A stretch of 45,845 nt of DNA from Gammaproteobacteria bacterium. Lineage in GTDB: Bacteria > Pseudomonadota > Gammaproteobacteria > HK1. The notes below the pieces were generated by a model, which searched no databases, was not told where the DNA came from, and saw only the letters and a program-made list of their open reading frames with translations. Below, piece by piece: positions 27,597 through 36,377 of the stretch. The stretch is taken from contig JAJDUQ010000254.1 in NCBI GenBank assembly GCA_022826505.1, positions 1-45,845 on the forward strand. Reading direction: 5' to 3'. Both the position numbers and the translations under genes were made by a program. Each line of letters begins with the position of its first letter. Positions within the stretch are counted from its first letter, which is position 1.

Positions 27597-27612
27597 CGCC
27601 CCCTGGGCCCCG

Positions 27613-29724
27613 ATGCCTGGCACCGACCGGCCACCGAGTCATGCCGCGCTCGCGGCCCTGTCCGCGATCGCGCTCGATCTGGAAACCACCGGACTGGACG
27701 TGGCGAACGACCGTATCGTCCAGATCGGAGCGGTGGCGATGCGCGGCCCGATGGTGTTGAGCGAGCCGCGTGTCAATACGCGCATCAATCCCGGGGTTGC
27801 GATTCCGGCTGCGTCGACCCGAATTCACGGAATCGCCGACCCCGATGTGGCCGGTGCCCCTTGCTTTGCCGAGGTGATCCGCTCGCTTGCGAACATGCTT
27901 TCGGGTCGGGTAGTCATCGGTCAGAACATCCGCTTCGACCTCGCGATGATGCGTCACGAGGCGGCGCGAGCCGGGGTGAGCTGGCGCGATCCACCCGCGC
28001 TGGATGTTGCACATCTCGCGGGTACGCTCGATCGCGGGCTCGTCGACCTCGGACTGGAATCGCTCGCGTACCGGTTCGGCGTCACCATCGAGGCACGGCA
28101 CGATGCGCTGTCCGACAGCCTGGCCGCGGCCGAAATCTTTGCCGCGCTGGTGCCGCGCCTGCGCGAAGTGGACGTCCGGACCCTCGGCGAGGCGGAAGCA
28201 TTCGCCGCACGCCGAACGGACCTGGCTGCCCGCGAAGTGGAGGCAGGATGGCATACGTTGCCGGGCGGGTCACCGCAAGCGCCGCTGCAGCCGCCGCTGG
28301 CTCGGATCGACAGCTTTCTCTACCAGCGCCGGCTCGACGAGGTCATGAGCACGCCCCCACGGTCGATTCCGCCCGAAGGGACGATTCGGGAAGCCGCGCG
28401 GATCATGGCCGAACAGCGCATTGGGGCGCTCCTCGTCCGCGGCGTCGAGTCGTCGCCAGCCGGGATCGTCACCGAGCGCGATCTCCTGGTGGCCGCCACG
28501 GATCCTCGCATCGATCCGGACGCGACGCCGGTGTCGTCGGCAATGAGCACTCCGGTGTACGCGATGTCCGGCGACGAGATGCTCTATCGCGCGCTGGGGC
28601 GCATGGATCGTCTGGGCGTCCGGCACCTGTGCGTCGCGGATGCGGCGGGAGCGGCACTCGGCATGGTTTCCCAGCGCGATCTTCTCCATCATCGCGCTCG
28701 CGCCGCAGCCGAACTGGGCGATGCAGTCGCATGCGCCGACGATGCAGCCGCGCTCGCGGCCGCCCACAGCCGGCTTCCCGAGGTCGCGGCGGGCCTTGTG
28801 GCTGAAGGGTTGGACGGCGATGCGGTTGCCCGCGTCATATCCAACGAAATTCGTGCGCTGACCGGCCGCGCCGCGTCCATTGCGGTCGAGCGCCTCGAAA
28901 GACAAGGACTCGGTCCGGCCCCGGCGCCTTGGTGCGTTCTGGTGCTCGGCTCCGGAGGGCGCGGTGAGAGTCTGCTCTCGGCCGATCAGGACAATGCCCT
29001 GGTGCACACCGGATCGGACGACGACGATTCGTGGTTTTCCGCCCTCGGCTCCCTCATGGCGGATCTGCTCGACGAGGCGGGTGTGCGCCGCTGCCAGGGT
29101 GGCATCATGGCGTCGAACCCGCAATGGCGGGGCACCGTCACGAACTGGCGCGAGCGTGTCGCAAACTGGCTGAGGCGCTCCACACCCGAGGATCTGCTGC
29201 ATGTCGACATCTTCTACGATCTCGTTCCGGCAGCGGGCACCGTCCAGCTTGGTCGTGAGCTTCACCAGACAGCAATCGAGGCGGCCGAGCGCACTCCGGC
29301 ATTCATCGGGCTGCTCGCCGAGTCCGTTGCTGCAATGTCGCCGCCAATCGGCCTGTTCGGCCGGCTGCGCGCCGTCGATGGTCGAGTCGACCTGAAGATC
29401 GGCGGGCTGCTTCCTCTCGTGGGGATTGCGCGCACACTTTCCCTGCGTGTCGGCTCCGGAGCGCGGTCGACACCTGAGCGCATTCAGGACGCGAGCGCCG
29501 CAGGGCGTGTGTCGTCTTCGGACGCCGAAACCCTGGTGCGGATTCACCGGTCGCTGCTGAGCATGATTCTCGCGCAGCAACTGGAGGATCTCTCGGCCGG
29601 CGTCTCTCCGAGCGGTCGCATCGAAGTGGGACGACTCTCGCGTTCGGATCAGCGATCCCTCGTCCGCGATCTGCATGTGCTCGACGACACGCTCGAGGTA
29701 TTGCGTTCGTCGATTGCAGGATAG
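27613..29724 (+). CDS. DnaQ-like exonuclease / CBS pair / DUF294 nucleotidyltransferase fusion
   Basis: A 703-aa three-part protein. Residues 18-185 form a DEDDh 3'-5' exonuclease with the complete catalytic set Asp22, Glu24, Asp109, His163 and Asp168. Residues 242-365 form two CBS domains (VMSTPPRSIPP...ERDLLVAA and AMSTPVYAMS...QRDLLHHR), which usually bind adenosine nucleotides. Residues 375-700 are a DUF294 GlnD-like nucleotidyltransferase with LGSGGRGESLLSADQDNAL (445-463) and a DUF294_C helical tail. In many relatives the exonuclease and CBS-DUF294 proteins are separate, neighbouring genes; here they are one chain. It lies 16 bp after purA on the same strand. The reaction of DUF294 proteins is unknown. 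Confidence 0.88.
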   Translation: MPGTDRPPSHAALAALSAIALDLETTGLDVANDRIVQIGAVAMRGPMVLSEPRVNTRINPGVAIPAASTRIHGIADPDVAGAPCFAEVIRSLANMLSGRVVIGQNIRFDLAMMRHEAARAGVSWRDPPALDVAHLAGTLDRGLVDLGLESLAYRFGVTIEARHDALSDSLAAAEIFAALVPRLREVDVRTLGEAEAFAARRTDLAAREVEAGWHTLPGGSPQAPLQPPLARIDSFLYQRRLDEVMSTPPRSIPPEGTIREAARIMAEQRIGALLVRGVESSPAGIVTERDLLVAATDPRIDPDATPVSSAMSTPVYAMSGDEMLYRALGRMDRLGVRHLCVADAAGAALGMVSQRDLLHHRARAAAELGDAVACADDAAALAAAHSRLPEVAAGLVAEGLDGDAVARVISNEIRALTGRAASIAVERLERQGLGPAPAPWCVLVLGSGGRGESLLSADQDNALVHTGSDDDDSWFSALGSLMADLLDEAGVRRCQGGIMASNPQWRGTVTNWRERVANWLRRSTPEDLLHVDIFYDLVPAAGTVQLGRELHQTAIEAAERTPAFIGLLAESVAAMSPPIGLFGRLRAVDGRVDLKIGGLLPLVGIARTLSLRVGSGARSTPERIQDASAAGRVSSSDAETLVRIHRSLLSMILAQQLEDLSAGVSPSGRIEVGRLSRSDQRSLVRDLHVLDDTLEVLRSSIAG

Positions 29725-29773
29725 CGTCGAGGCGAACGCACCGATCCCGACCTGGCGATGCGGGGGCGACGAA

Positions 29774-30211
29774 CTACGCGGTTGGAACGTCGGGCACCCA
29801 CACGTAGCCGTCCCGGTCGACGATGTACGCCTCCCGCAGACCGTGTGGCTTGTCGGTCGCGGACTGGATAATCTCGAACCCAAGTCGTCGCGCCGCGGAT
29901 TCGGCTGCATCGGGATCGCGTCCATGCAGGCGCAGCTCCACACCGATTCCCCGCTTCACATCGGAGGTGACGGTCGAATACCAAGGGTGCGAATCGTAGG
30001 TGTGGTGGGCATGCAGCATCCACTCCACGCCTTCCCTGCGCAGCACCGCAATGTCAGGGTCGCCGTACACGACCTCGGCATCGAGCACCGCTCGATGAAA
30101 TGGCAATGCCGGTTCAATCTCGCGCACCAGCAGATTGATGCCGAGTCCCTCGAGTGATCGTCCGTAGTCCGGCGCCGGCATCCACGGGTCGCCGGTCCTC
30201 AGCTTGGTCAT
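29774..30211 (-). CDS. VOC (glyoxalase/dioxygenase) superfamily protein
   Basis: A 145-aa single-domain protein with two beta-alpha-beta-beta-beta repeats. The first is LGINLLVREIEPALPFHRAVLDAEVVYGDPDIAVLR... and the second is GIGVELRLHGRDPDAAESAARRLGFEIIQ...REAYIVDRDGYVWVPDV. Potential metal ligands are His68/His69 in LHAHHTYDSHPWY and the C-terminal acidic RDGYVW. Members include glyoxalase I, bleomycin-resistance and PhnB-like proteins. Nothing in the context fixes the substrate. It is convergent with the DUF294 fusion gene. Confidence 0.75.
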   Translation of the reverse strand: MTKLRTGDPWMPAPDYGRSLEGLGINLLVREIEPALPFHRAVLDAEVVYGDPDIAVLRREGVEWMLHAHHTYDSHPWYSTVTSDVKRGIGVELRLHGRDPDAAESAARRLGFEIIQSATDKPHGLREAYIVDRDGYVWVPDVPTA

Positions 30212-30416
30212 TTCGCGAACCTCGAATCGAATTCTGCTTCCTCGACGACGGTTCCGGAGAACAAGTCCGGTTTGGCGCCGAACTCGCGCACAGAACGATC
30301 AGTCAGATGCAGGGCAACCGTTTGACGAGTCGTGGCGACGGTCGCGCCGAGCGGTACGGATGGAGCGGGGGGATGGGTGGCCTGCGAACTCCGATGCGAT
30401 GCATCAGGCTCGGAAG

Positions 30417-30503
30417 TGGTGCCGAGGAGAGGACTTGAACCTCCACGGGGTTGCCCCCACATGGACCTGAACCATGCGCGTCTACCAATTCCGCCACCTC
30501 GGC
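30417..30503 (-). tRNA. tRNA-Leu (anticodon CAG)
   Basis: Read on the minus strand, the acceptor arms GCCGAGG and CCTCGGC enclose a D-arm (GGCGGAATTGGTAGACGC), an anticodon loop TTCAGGT with CAG, a long class II variable arm (TGTGGGGGCAACCCCGT) and the T-loop TTCAAGT. Discriminator A is at 30420, and the CCA end (30417-30419) is encoded. The 87 nt read CUG codons. It is head-to-head with rnr, 86 bp apart. Confidence 0.97.
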
Positions 30504-30589
30504 GCGGCCGTCGTCGGGGGTTCGCGGTAGCAGGGCAGCGCCGGCACCGGCCTGAACGACGCGCGGACCATACTCACCGTCCCGATCCT

Positions 30590-32851
30590 TTGTCAACGAA
30601 CCCCGCAACTCCTCGCCGCAACACCGCGCGCGATGTCCGTGCACGGGTCGCGAATCTTCCCGAACGCAGCGCCCTGATCGCATTCCTCGGTCGCACCGGC
30701 GCACCCGTCTCGTTCGATCAGGTCGCAAGAGCGCACGCGCTTCGGACCCCGGCCGAGCAGGAGGCTCTGCAACGGCGGTTGAGCGCGATGGAGCGCGATG
30801 GCCAGATCATCCGCAATCGCGGTGGAGCGTTCGGACTCGTCGATCGCATGGATCTGATCACCGGGCGCGTCATCGGGCACCGCGACGGTTACGGATTCGT
30901 CCGACCCGACGACGGGAGCGTCGATCTGTTCTTCTCTCCCCGCCAGATGCGCTCGCTGATGCACGGCGACCGAGTGGTTGCCCGGGTCGCCAAGATCGAC
31001 CGCAACGGGCGCCGCGAGGGCACGCTGGTCGAGGTCATCGAGCGGGGCGTCGGTCGAGTGGTGGGGCGCCTGTGGCGTGAAAGTGGCGTGACCTTCGTGC
31101 GACCCCACAATGCGCGGATCCATCACGACCTTCTCGTTCCTCCGGATGCGAGCGCCGCGGGGCGTGACGGCGACTATGTCGTTGCGCGCATCACCGAGCC
31201 GCCGACGCGGCGCCATCCGCCTATTGGCGTCGTCGAGGAGGTGCTGGGGTCTCGGATGCTGCCCGGCATGGAGATCGACGTCGCAATCCGTACATACGAA
31301 CTACCGGTCGCGTGGTCCGAGGACGTGGTGGCGGAGGCGAAGGCGCTGCCCGCGAAAGTGCGCCGCATCGACGTCGAGGGCCGCGAAGACCTGCGCGGAC
31401 TCGGGTTTGTCACGATCGACGGGGAGGACGCGCGCGATTTCGACGATGCGGTGTATTGCGAGCGCACCGCCCGAGGGTGGAGGGTGGTGGTGGCTATCGC
31501 CGATGTTTCCGCCTACGTCCATCCCGCGTCGGCCCTGGATGACGAGGCGCGGCTTCGCGGGAACTCCGTCTACTTCCCCGACCGAGTCGTTCCGATGCTT
31601 CCCGAATCGATTTCGAACGGGTTGTGCTCGCTCCGTCCCCACGAGGATCGTCTCTGTGTCGGTTGCGAACTCATCGTCGCCGAATCGGGTCGGGTGCACC
31701 GGTCGCGATTCTTCGAAGGCGTGATCCGTTCCCGCGCACGCCTGACCTACACCGATGTGTCGAGTGCGCTCGAAGGAGGCGTCGCGACGTTGCGCGGTAC
31801 GCTTGCAGAGCAGGCACCGATGCTCGACGCGCTGCGGGAAGCCTACGACGCGTTGCGGCGTGCGCGAGTCGGGCGGGGAGCCATCGACTTCGACATGACC
31901 GAGACCAGGGTCGTGCTCGGACCCGATGGCCGGGTGGAGCGACTCGAGCCCGCGGATCGCAACGTCGCGCACCGGATCATCGAGGAGTGCATGGTCGCCG
32001 CCAACGTCGCCGCCGCGAGGTTTCTCGAACGTCACCGGCTGCCGGCGCTCTTTCGCAACCACGAGGGTCCTTCACCGGAGAAGGCGCAGGAACTGCGGGC
32101 CTTCCTCGAGGAGTTCGGAATGAAGCTCGGCGGTGGCGACTCACCCGAATCCCGTCATTTCGCCGCAGTGATCGACAGCGCCTCATCGCGGCCCGACGCA
32201 CATCTCATTCAGACCGTGATGCTGCGCTCGCTCTCCCAGGCAGTCTACGCACCGGCCAACGTCGGACACTTCGGTCTCGCGCATCGCGCCTACGTTCACT
32301 TCACCTCGCCAATCCGCCGCTATCCCGACATCGTGGTACACCGCGCGATCCGTCACGTTCTGCGCCGCGGCCGACTCGGTGAATTCGAGTCGGTCTGCGG
32401 CAACTCCCTGGCGATGCTCGGCGAGCACTGTTCAATGACGGAGCGGCGCGCCGACGAAGCGACCCGCGATGCAATCGCCTGGCTCAAGTGCGAATTCATG
32501 CTGGAGAAGCTGGGGGAGGTGTTCGACGCGACCGTCTCCGGTGTTGCTCCATTCGGGGTTTTCGTCACCCTCGACGACATCTTCGTCGAGGGCCTCGTCC
32601 ACGTCAGCACGCTGGGTTCGGACTACTTTCACTTCGACCCGATTCGGCATCGACTTCGCGGAGAGCGCTCGCGACGCTCGTATCGACTTGCGGATCGGAT
32701 GCGGGTCCGGGCCGCGAGTGTGGACCTCGACGAGCGTCGCATCGAATTCGAGCCTGAAGGAAGGGAGTACTCTCGTCGAAAGAGCGGTTCTCGACGCGCT
32801 TCGACAAGCCGCGTACACGGTCGAGGCGAGCGCAACTCGAGACGACGATAA
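30590..32851 (+). CDS. rnr: Ribonuclease R
   Basis: A 753-aa RNB-family 3'-5' exoribonuclease that degrades structured RNA and takes part in rRNA and tmRNA quality control. Seen: an N-terminal winged helix (EALQRRLSAMERDGQIIRN), cold-shock domains (TGRVIGHRDGYGFVRPDDG), the RNB catalytic loop TIDGEDARDFDDAVYCE with its metal-binding aspartates, AHFTSPIRRYPD-type (here VHFTSPIRRYPDIVVH), and a C-terminal S1 domain (FDATVSGVAPFGVFVTLDDIFVEGLVHVS) with a basic tail. TTG 30590 is the best start: no ATG or GTG falls between it and the conserved part, and the frame upstream runs antisense through the tRNA. No clear Shine-Dalgarno is present. Confidence 0.93.
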   Translation: MSTNPATPRRNTARDVRARVANLPERSALIAFLGRTGAPVSFDQVARAHALRTPAEQEALQRRLSAMERDGQIIRNRGGAFGLVDRMDLITGRVIGHRDGYGFVRPDDGSVDLFFSPRQMRSLMHGDRVVARVAKIDRNGRREGTLVEVIERGVGRVVGRLWRESGVTFVRPHNARIHHDLLVPPDASAAGRDGDYVVARITEPPTRRHPPIGVVEEVLGSRMLPGMEIDVAIRTYELPVAWSEDVVAEAKALPAKVRRIDVEGREDLRGLGFVTIDGEDARDFDDAVYCERTARGWRVVVAIADVSAYVHPASALDDEARLRGNSVYFPDRVVPMLPESISNGLCSLRPHEDRLCVGCELIVAESGRVHRSRFFEGVIRSRARLTYTDVSSALEGGVATLRGTLAEQAPMLDALREAYDALRRARVGRGAIDFDMTETRVVLGPDGRVERLEPADRNVAHRIIEECMVAANVAAARFLERHRLPALFRNHEGPSPEKAQELRAFLEEFGMKLGGGDSPESRHFAAVIDSASSRPDAHLIQTVMLRSLSQAVYAPANVGHFGLAHRAYVHFTSPIRRYPDIVVHRAIRHVLRRGRLGEFESVCGNSLAMLGEHCSMTERRADEATRDAIAWLKCEFMLEKLGEVFDATVSGVAPFGVFVTLDDIFVEGLVHVSTLGSDYFHFDPIRHRLRGERSRRSYRLADRMRVRAASVDLDERRIEFEPEGREYSRRKSGSRRASTSRVHGRGERNSRRR

Positions 32852-32879
32852 GGCAAGCCGGGACCGTTACGGAGAATCC

Positions 32880-33665
32880 ATGGCCAAGACGGAACTGGTC
32901 TTCGGGGTGCATTCGGTCCGATCACTCGTGGAGCGGGACCCGGCCGGGGTCCTGGAGGTGTGGCTGCAGGCGAGACGTGAGCCACCGGCGCTTCGTCGCG
33001 CGCTGTCCCTTCGCGCCGCGTGCGACATCGCGGTGCATCGGGTGGCCCGGCAGACAATCGAGCGAATGGTCGGTCCGGTTGCCCACCAGGGGGTCGTGGC
33101 GCGATATCGGCCAAGCGGGGCGGCGCCAATTGCGACCCTGGACCAGCTTCTCGACCGGACAACACCGCCGGGCCTGATTGTCGTGCTCGACGAGGTTCAG
33201 GACCCCAGGAACCTGGGAGCGAGCATGCGGTGCGCAGCAGGAGCCGGAGCGGATGCGCTGGTGATCGCGAAGCGCCGTAGCGCCTCACTGACCGCGGCAG
33301 CCCGAAAGGCGGCGAGTGGCGCGGCCGAGCACCTCCCGCTGGTGACGGTCACGAATCTTGCGCGTGCGCTGGAACGCATGGCGGAGGCTGGAGTGTCGGT
33401 CATTGGTGCGGCGGCGGACGCCGAACGTTCGCTGTACGACGTCGACCTGCGGGGACCGCACGCCATCGTGTTCGGAGGCGAGGAGCGTGGACTGCGCCGG
33501 CTTACCCGGGAACGATGCCGGCATATGGTCTCGATTCCGCTTCGTGACCCTGTGGAGAGTCTGAACGTTTCGGTGGCGGTTGCCATTTTTCTTTTCGAAG
33601 CAGCGCGCCAGCGTTCGGCGGGCCGAGGAGTGGACGAGGATCTCGAGCCCTCCGAACGGACGTGA
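32880..33665 (+). CDS. rlmB: 23S rRNA (guanosine-2'-O-)-methyltransferase RlmB
   Basis: A 261-aa SPOUT (TrmH/SpoU) methyltransferase that methylates G2251 of 23S rRNA with S-adenosylmethionine. Residues 1-90 form the substrate-binding domain (LVFGVHSVRSLVERDP...HQGVVARY). The trefoil-knot catalytic domain has motif 1 VLDEVQDPRNLGASMR, motif 2 IVFGGEERGLRRLTRE and motif 3 SIPLRDPVESLNVSVAVAIFLFE. GGAGA ends about 4 bases before ATG 32880. It lies 28 bp after rnr, the usual rnr-rlmB pair. Confidence 0.94.
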   Translation: MAKTELVFGVHSVRSLVERDPAGVLEVWLQARREPPALRRALSLRAACDIAVHRVARQTIERMVGPVAHQGVVARYRPSGAAPIATLDQLLDRTTPPGLIVVLDEVQDPRNLGASMRCAAGAGADALVIAKRRSASLTAAARKAASGAAEHLPLVTVTNLARALERMAEAGVSVIGAAADAERSLYDVDLRGPHAIVFGGEERGLRRLTRERCRHMVSIPLRDPVESLNVSVAVAIFLFEAARQRSAGRGVDEDLEPSERT

Positions 33666-33860
33666 CACGAATCCGGCGAGATGCAGGTTTCTGATGGAGA
33701 GACCGATGGCGCCCCTGTGCCGGCGCTCCCGAGCCGTTGAAGGGTTCGCGGGAATTCCATACCATTCGTTGCCCTCGGCTGAACTCGCCGGGCAACCTCT
33801 GTCAACTCCTTGCCTCACCGGTCCGGCAGATTCGGGAGGCATTCCCGCAAGGAGCAATCG

Positions 33861-34340
33861 ATGCGGCACTACGAAGTGGTGTTCATGGTCCATCCGGACC
33901 AGAGCGAGCAGGTTCCCGCCATGATCGAGCGCTATCGCTCGATGATCGAGTCCGACGGTGGTTCGATCCACCGGCTCGAGGACTGGGGAAGGCGCCAGCT
34001 CACCTACCCGATTCACAAGGTTCACAAGGCTCACTACGTCCTCATGAATGTCGAGTGCACGAACGGCACTCTCGATGGCATGACCAGCGCGTTCAAGTTC
34101 AACGACGCGGTCATCCGCCACCTCATCATCCGTCGCGACGCGGCGACGACGGAACCGTCGCCGTTGGCGAAGTCGAGGGAGAAGGACGGGAGAGACGAGC
34201 GTGGAGGCCGCGGCAGGCGTCGGGAGTCGGGGGACGAACGTTCCGAGACGCCGAGCGGGCACGCGGATGCCTCGCCTCCGGCAACGCCGGTCGCGGCCGC
34301 CGAACCTGACAAGACTCCCGCCGAGTCGGCACAGGAATAA
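33861..34340 (+). CDS. rpsF: 30S ribosomal protein S6
   Basis: A 159-aa S6 that binds S18 and 16S rRNA in the platform. The core (residues 1-95) is canonical: [53 protein letters not shown] and [13 protein letters not shown] long, charged, Pro/Ala/Glu-rich tail of about 60 residues follows; E. coli S6 also carries a C-terminal tail that RimK lengthens with glutamates. AAGGAG (33849-33854) lies 6 bases before ATG 33861. First of the rpsF-rpsR-DUF2232-rplI group. Confidence 0.96.
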   Translation: MRHYEVVFMVHPDQSEQVPAMIERYRSMIESDGGSIHRLEDWGRRQLTYPIHKVHKAHYVLMNVECTNGTLDGMTSAFKFNDAVIRHLIIRRDAATTEPSPLAKSREKDGRDERGGRGRRRESGDERSETPSGHADASPPATPVAAAEPDKTPAESAQE

Positions 34341-34402
34341 CTTCCTCTTGGGTGGCGTGCCGGCTTGCTGCGCGCGTTCCCAGCGAACTGAAGGAGATAG
34401 AC

Positions 34403-34630
34403 ATGGCGCGATTCTTTCGCAGGCGGCGCTACTGTCGTTTCACCGTCGAGGGGGTAAAGGAGATCGACTACAAGGATCTCAATACTCTCAAGGCATATGT
34501 GTCGGAGACCGGGAAGATCGTTCCGAGCCGAATTACGGGGACGAGCGCGCGATATCAGCGCCAGCTTGCGCGGGCGGTCAAACGCGCTCGATTCCTCGCG
34601 CTGCTTCCCTATACCGACCAGCATCGTTGA
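34403..34630 (+). CDS. rpsR: 30S ribosomal protein S18
   Basis: A 75-aa basic protein that pairs with S6 in the small subunit. It shows [66 protein letters not shown] split over residues 20-72, all typical. A single cysteine (Cys11) remains. AAGGAGA lies 8 bases upstream of ATG 34403. Confidence 0.97.
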   Translation: MARFFRRRRYCRFTVEGVKEIDYKDLNTLKAYVSETGKIVPSRITGTSARYQRQLARAVKRARFLALLPYTDQHR

Positions 34631-34645
34631 CGAAGGGAGGGCCGC

Positions 34646-35530
34646 GTGGGCGGATTCCTCCGATTCGTCACGCGAAGCCGCTATCACGCGACTGCCATAT
34701 CGGCGTTGTCGCTGTTGTTGCCGCCATTCAGCTTCATCGGCGGGGCAGTCATCGGTCTGGCGACGCTTCGCTACGGTGTAGCCGAGGGTCTGACGGTGCT
34801 CGCCGGGTCGAGCGTCGTCTTCGCGGCCGCCATGTGGGCGCTGGCGGGTTCGATTGCCCCGGCTGCCGTCTTTGTGGTGGTAACCGGCGTGCCGTCCCTC
34901 GCGCTGTGCGCGGTGCTCCGGGCCACGGCGTCTCAGGGTTCCGTCCTGGTCGCGGCGACGTCGGCCGCCGGGGCGGCGATTGCAGTGCTGTATCTGTCCG
35001 TGCCGGACCCTGTGGAATGGTGGCTGGACGTCTTCGAAGCCTTTCTCGCAACCCGGTCCGGTGGTATCGAGCCTCGGGCGTTCGAGCAGCTTTCCGAGCT
35101 GCTGAGGGCCGTGGTAACGGGCCTGCCCGTTGCGGTAATGGTGACTTCGATATGCATTGTTTTCCTGGCTCGCTGGGCGCATGCGGCGCTGGACAACCCC
35201 GGGGGGTTCGGTCGCGAATTTCGGGCCTTGCGCGTGGGGCGCCGATTTGCCGCCGTGGCGGGAGTGGCGGCGATTCTCGCTCTGTTCGCGGCACCACCGG
35301 GATTCGGAGCCGGACACGATTTGCTGATGTTGATCGTGGCGGCCTGCGCGATTCAGGGAGTTGCGCTGGTGCACGGGCTCGTCGCGCAGCGCCGCGGCGC
35401 TCGTGCCTGGATTGTCGCCATGTACGCAAGTCTGCTGCTGGTGACTCCCGCCGCCGTTCTGGCACTCTCGGTGGCGGGGTTTTCGGATGCCTGGCTCGAC
35501 TATCGGGCTCGCTTCGCTCGTACGCAGTGA
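34646..35530 (+). CDS. DUF2232 polytopic membrane protein
   Basis: A 294-aa hydrophobic protein with about eight predicted membrane segments, for example ATAISALSLLLPPFSFIGGAV, LTVLAGSSVVFAAAMWALAG and AAVFVVVTGVPSLALCAVL. It fits the DUF2232 (YybS-like) family, often encoded between rpsR and rplI in gammaproteobacteria. GTG 34646 with GAAGGGAGG just upstream is the start. Function unknown; a transporter S-component-like fold has been suggested for such proteins. Confidence 0.82.
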   Translation: MGGFLRFVTRSRYHATAISALSLLLPPFSFIGGAVIGLATLRYGVAEGLTVLAGSSVVFAAAMWALAGSIAPAAVFVVVTGVPSLALCAVLRATASQGSVLVAATSAAGAAIAVLYLSVPDPVEWWLDVFEAFLATRSGGIEPRAFEQLSELLRAVVTGLPVAVMVTSICIVFLARWAHAALDNPGGFGREFRALRVGRRFAAVAGVAAILALFAAPPGFGAGHDLLMLIVAACAIQGVALVHGLVAQRRGARAWIVAMYASLLLVTPAAVLALSVAGFSDAWLDYRARFARTQ

Positions 35531-35576
35531 CCTCGCTGCGGGGCAGCGGTTCCACGCAACAAATTGAGGTGTCACG

Positions 35577-36038
35577 ATGGAAGTAATCTTGTTGGAGAAG
35601 GTGCAGCGACTGGGCGTTCTCGGCGACAAGGTGTCGGTGAAGGCTGGATACGCCAGGAACTTCCTCATTCCCAAGGGCATCGCGGTGGCCGCGACGCCGA
35701 AAAACCTGGTCGAGTTCGAGGCGCGCCGGGAAGAGCTCGAACGGCGGGAAGCCGAAGCCCTTGCCGCAGCCGGTGATCGGGCGGCCGGACTCGAGGGTGT
35801 CGAAATCACGGTTCATCGCAAGGCGGGAGAGAGCGGTCGCCTGTTCGGCTCCGTGGGGCCGGCGGACATTGCGCTCGCCCTCGCCGAATCCGGGCATGAC
35901 ATTACGCGTCAGGAGGTCCGGATGCCGGATGGCGACACGATCCGTCAGATTGGCGAGTACGACGTGTCCATTCACGTCAGTACGGACGTTGACGCCTCAA
36001 TCAGGCTGAAGGTGGAGCCGGAGCCGACCGGTCGGTAG
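35577..36038 (+). CDS. rplI: 50S ribosomal protein L9
   Basis: A 153-aa L9 with the 23S-binding N-domain MEVILLEKVQRLGVLGDKVSVKAGYARNFLIPKGIAV (residues 1-37), a long connecting helix (FEARREELERREAEAL) and the C-domain (GRLFGSVGPADIALALAESG...IGEYDVSIHVSTDV). GAGGT at 35566-35570 lies 6 bases before ATG 35577. It ends the ribosomal group before dnaB. Confidence 0.97.
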   Translation: MEVILLEKVQRLGVLGDKVSVKAGYARNFLIPKGIAVAATPKNLVEFEARREELERREAEALAAAGDRAAGLEGVEITVHRKAGESGRLFGSVGPADIALALAESGHDITRQEVRMPDGDTIRQIGEYDVSIHVSTDVDASIRLKVEPEPTGR

Positions 36039-36377
36039 GAGTGTCGAGTCGGTCCCCGCTTCGCAGTTTCCGTGCGGTGCCGTCAATGGCAGGTGTCCGG
36101 CTCGACGTGGGGTGACGCGTACGCTTCAGTCAGGCGCAGAGCGCTTGGATAGCCACGCCCGGCAATTCGCCGATTCGTGGCCTCGATGTCGAGCGATTGG
36201 TGCTCGGGGGCCACCGGCGAGGTTCCGCCTTCCGGTTCGAAACGAAATGATGGTCGACGACTATCCGTCCCGCGATCGGGACGAAATCGAGTCGTCTTCC
36301 GGTTTCCCGTAGACTATCCTGCCGCACCCCGCCCATGCCCCGGATGAGCCGAGACGCCGGCCAGGAACCTTGTCGAG
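36039..36377. other. Intergenic region between rplI and dnaB
   Basis: No gene, repeat or clear terminator was seen in these 339 bp. It presumably carries the dnaB promoter. TAGACTATCC at about 36311-36320 is slightly -10-like but has no convincing -35. Confidence 0.35.
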
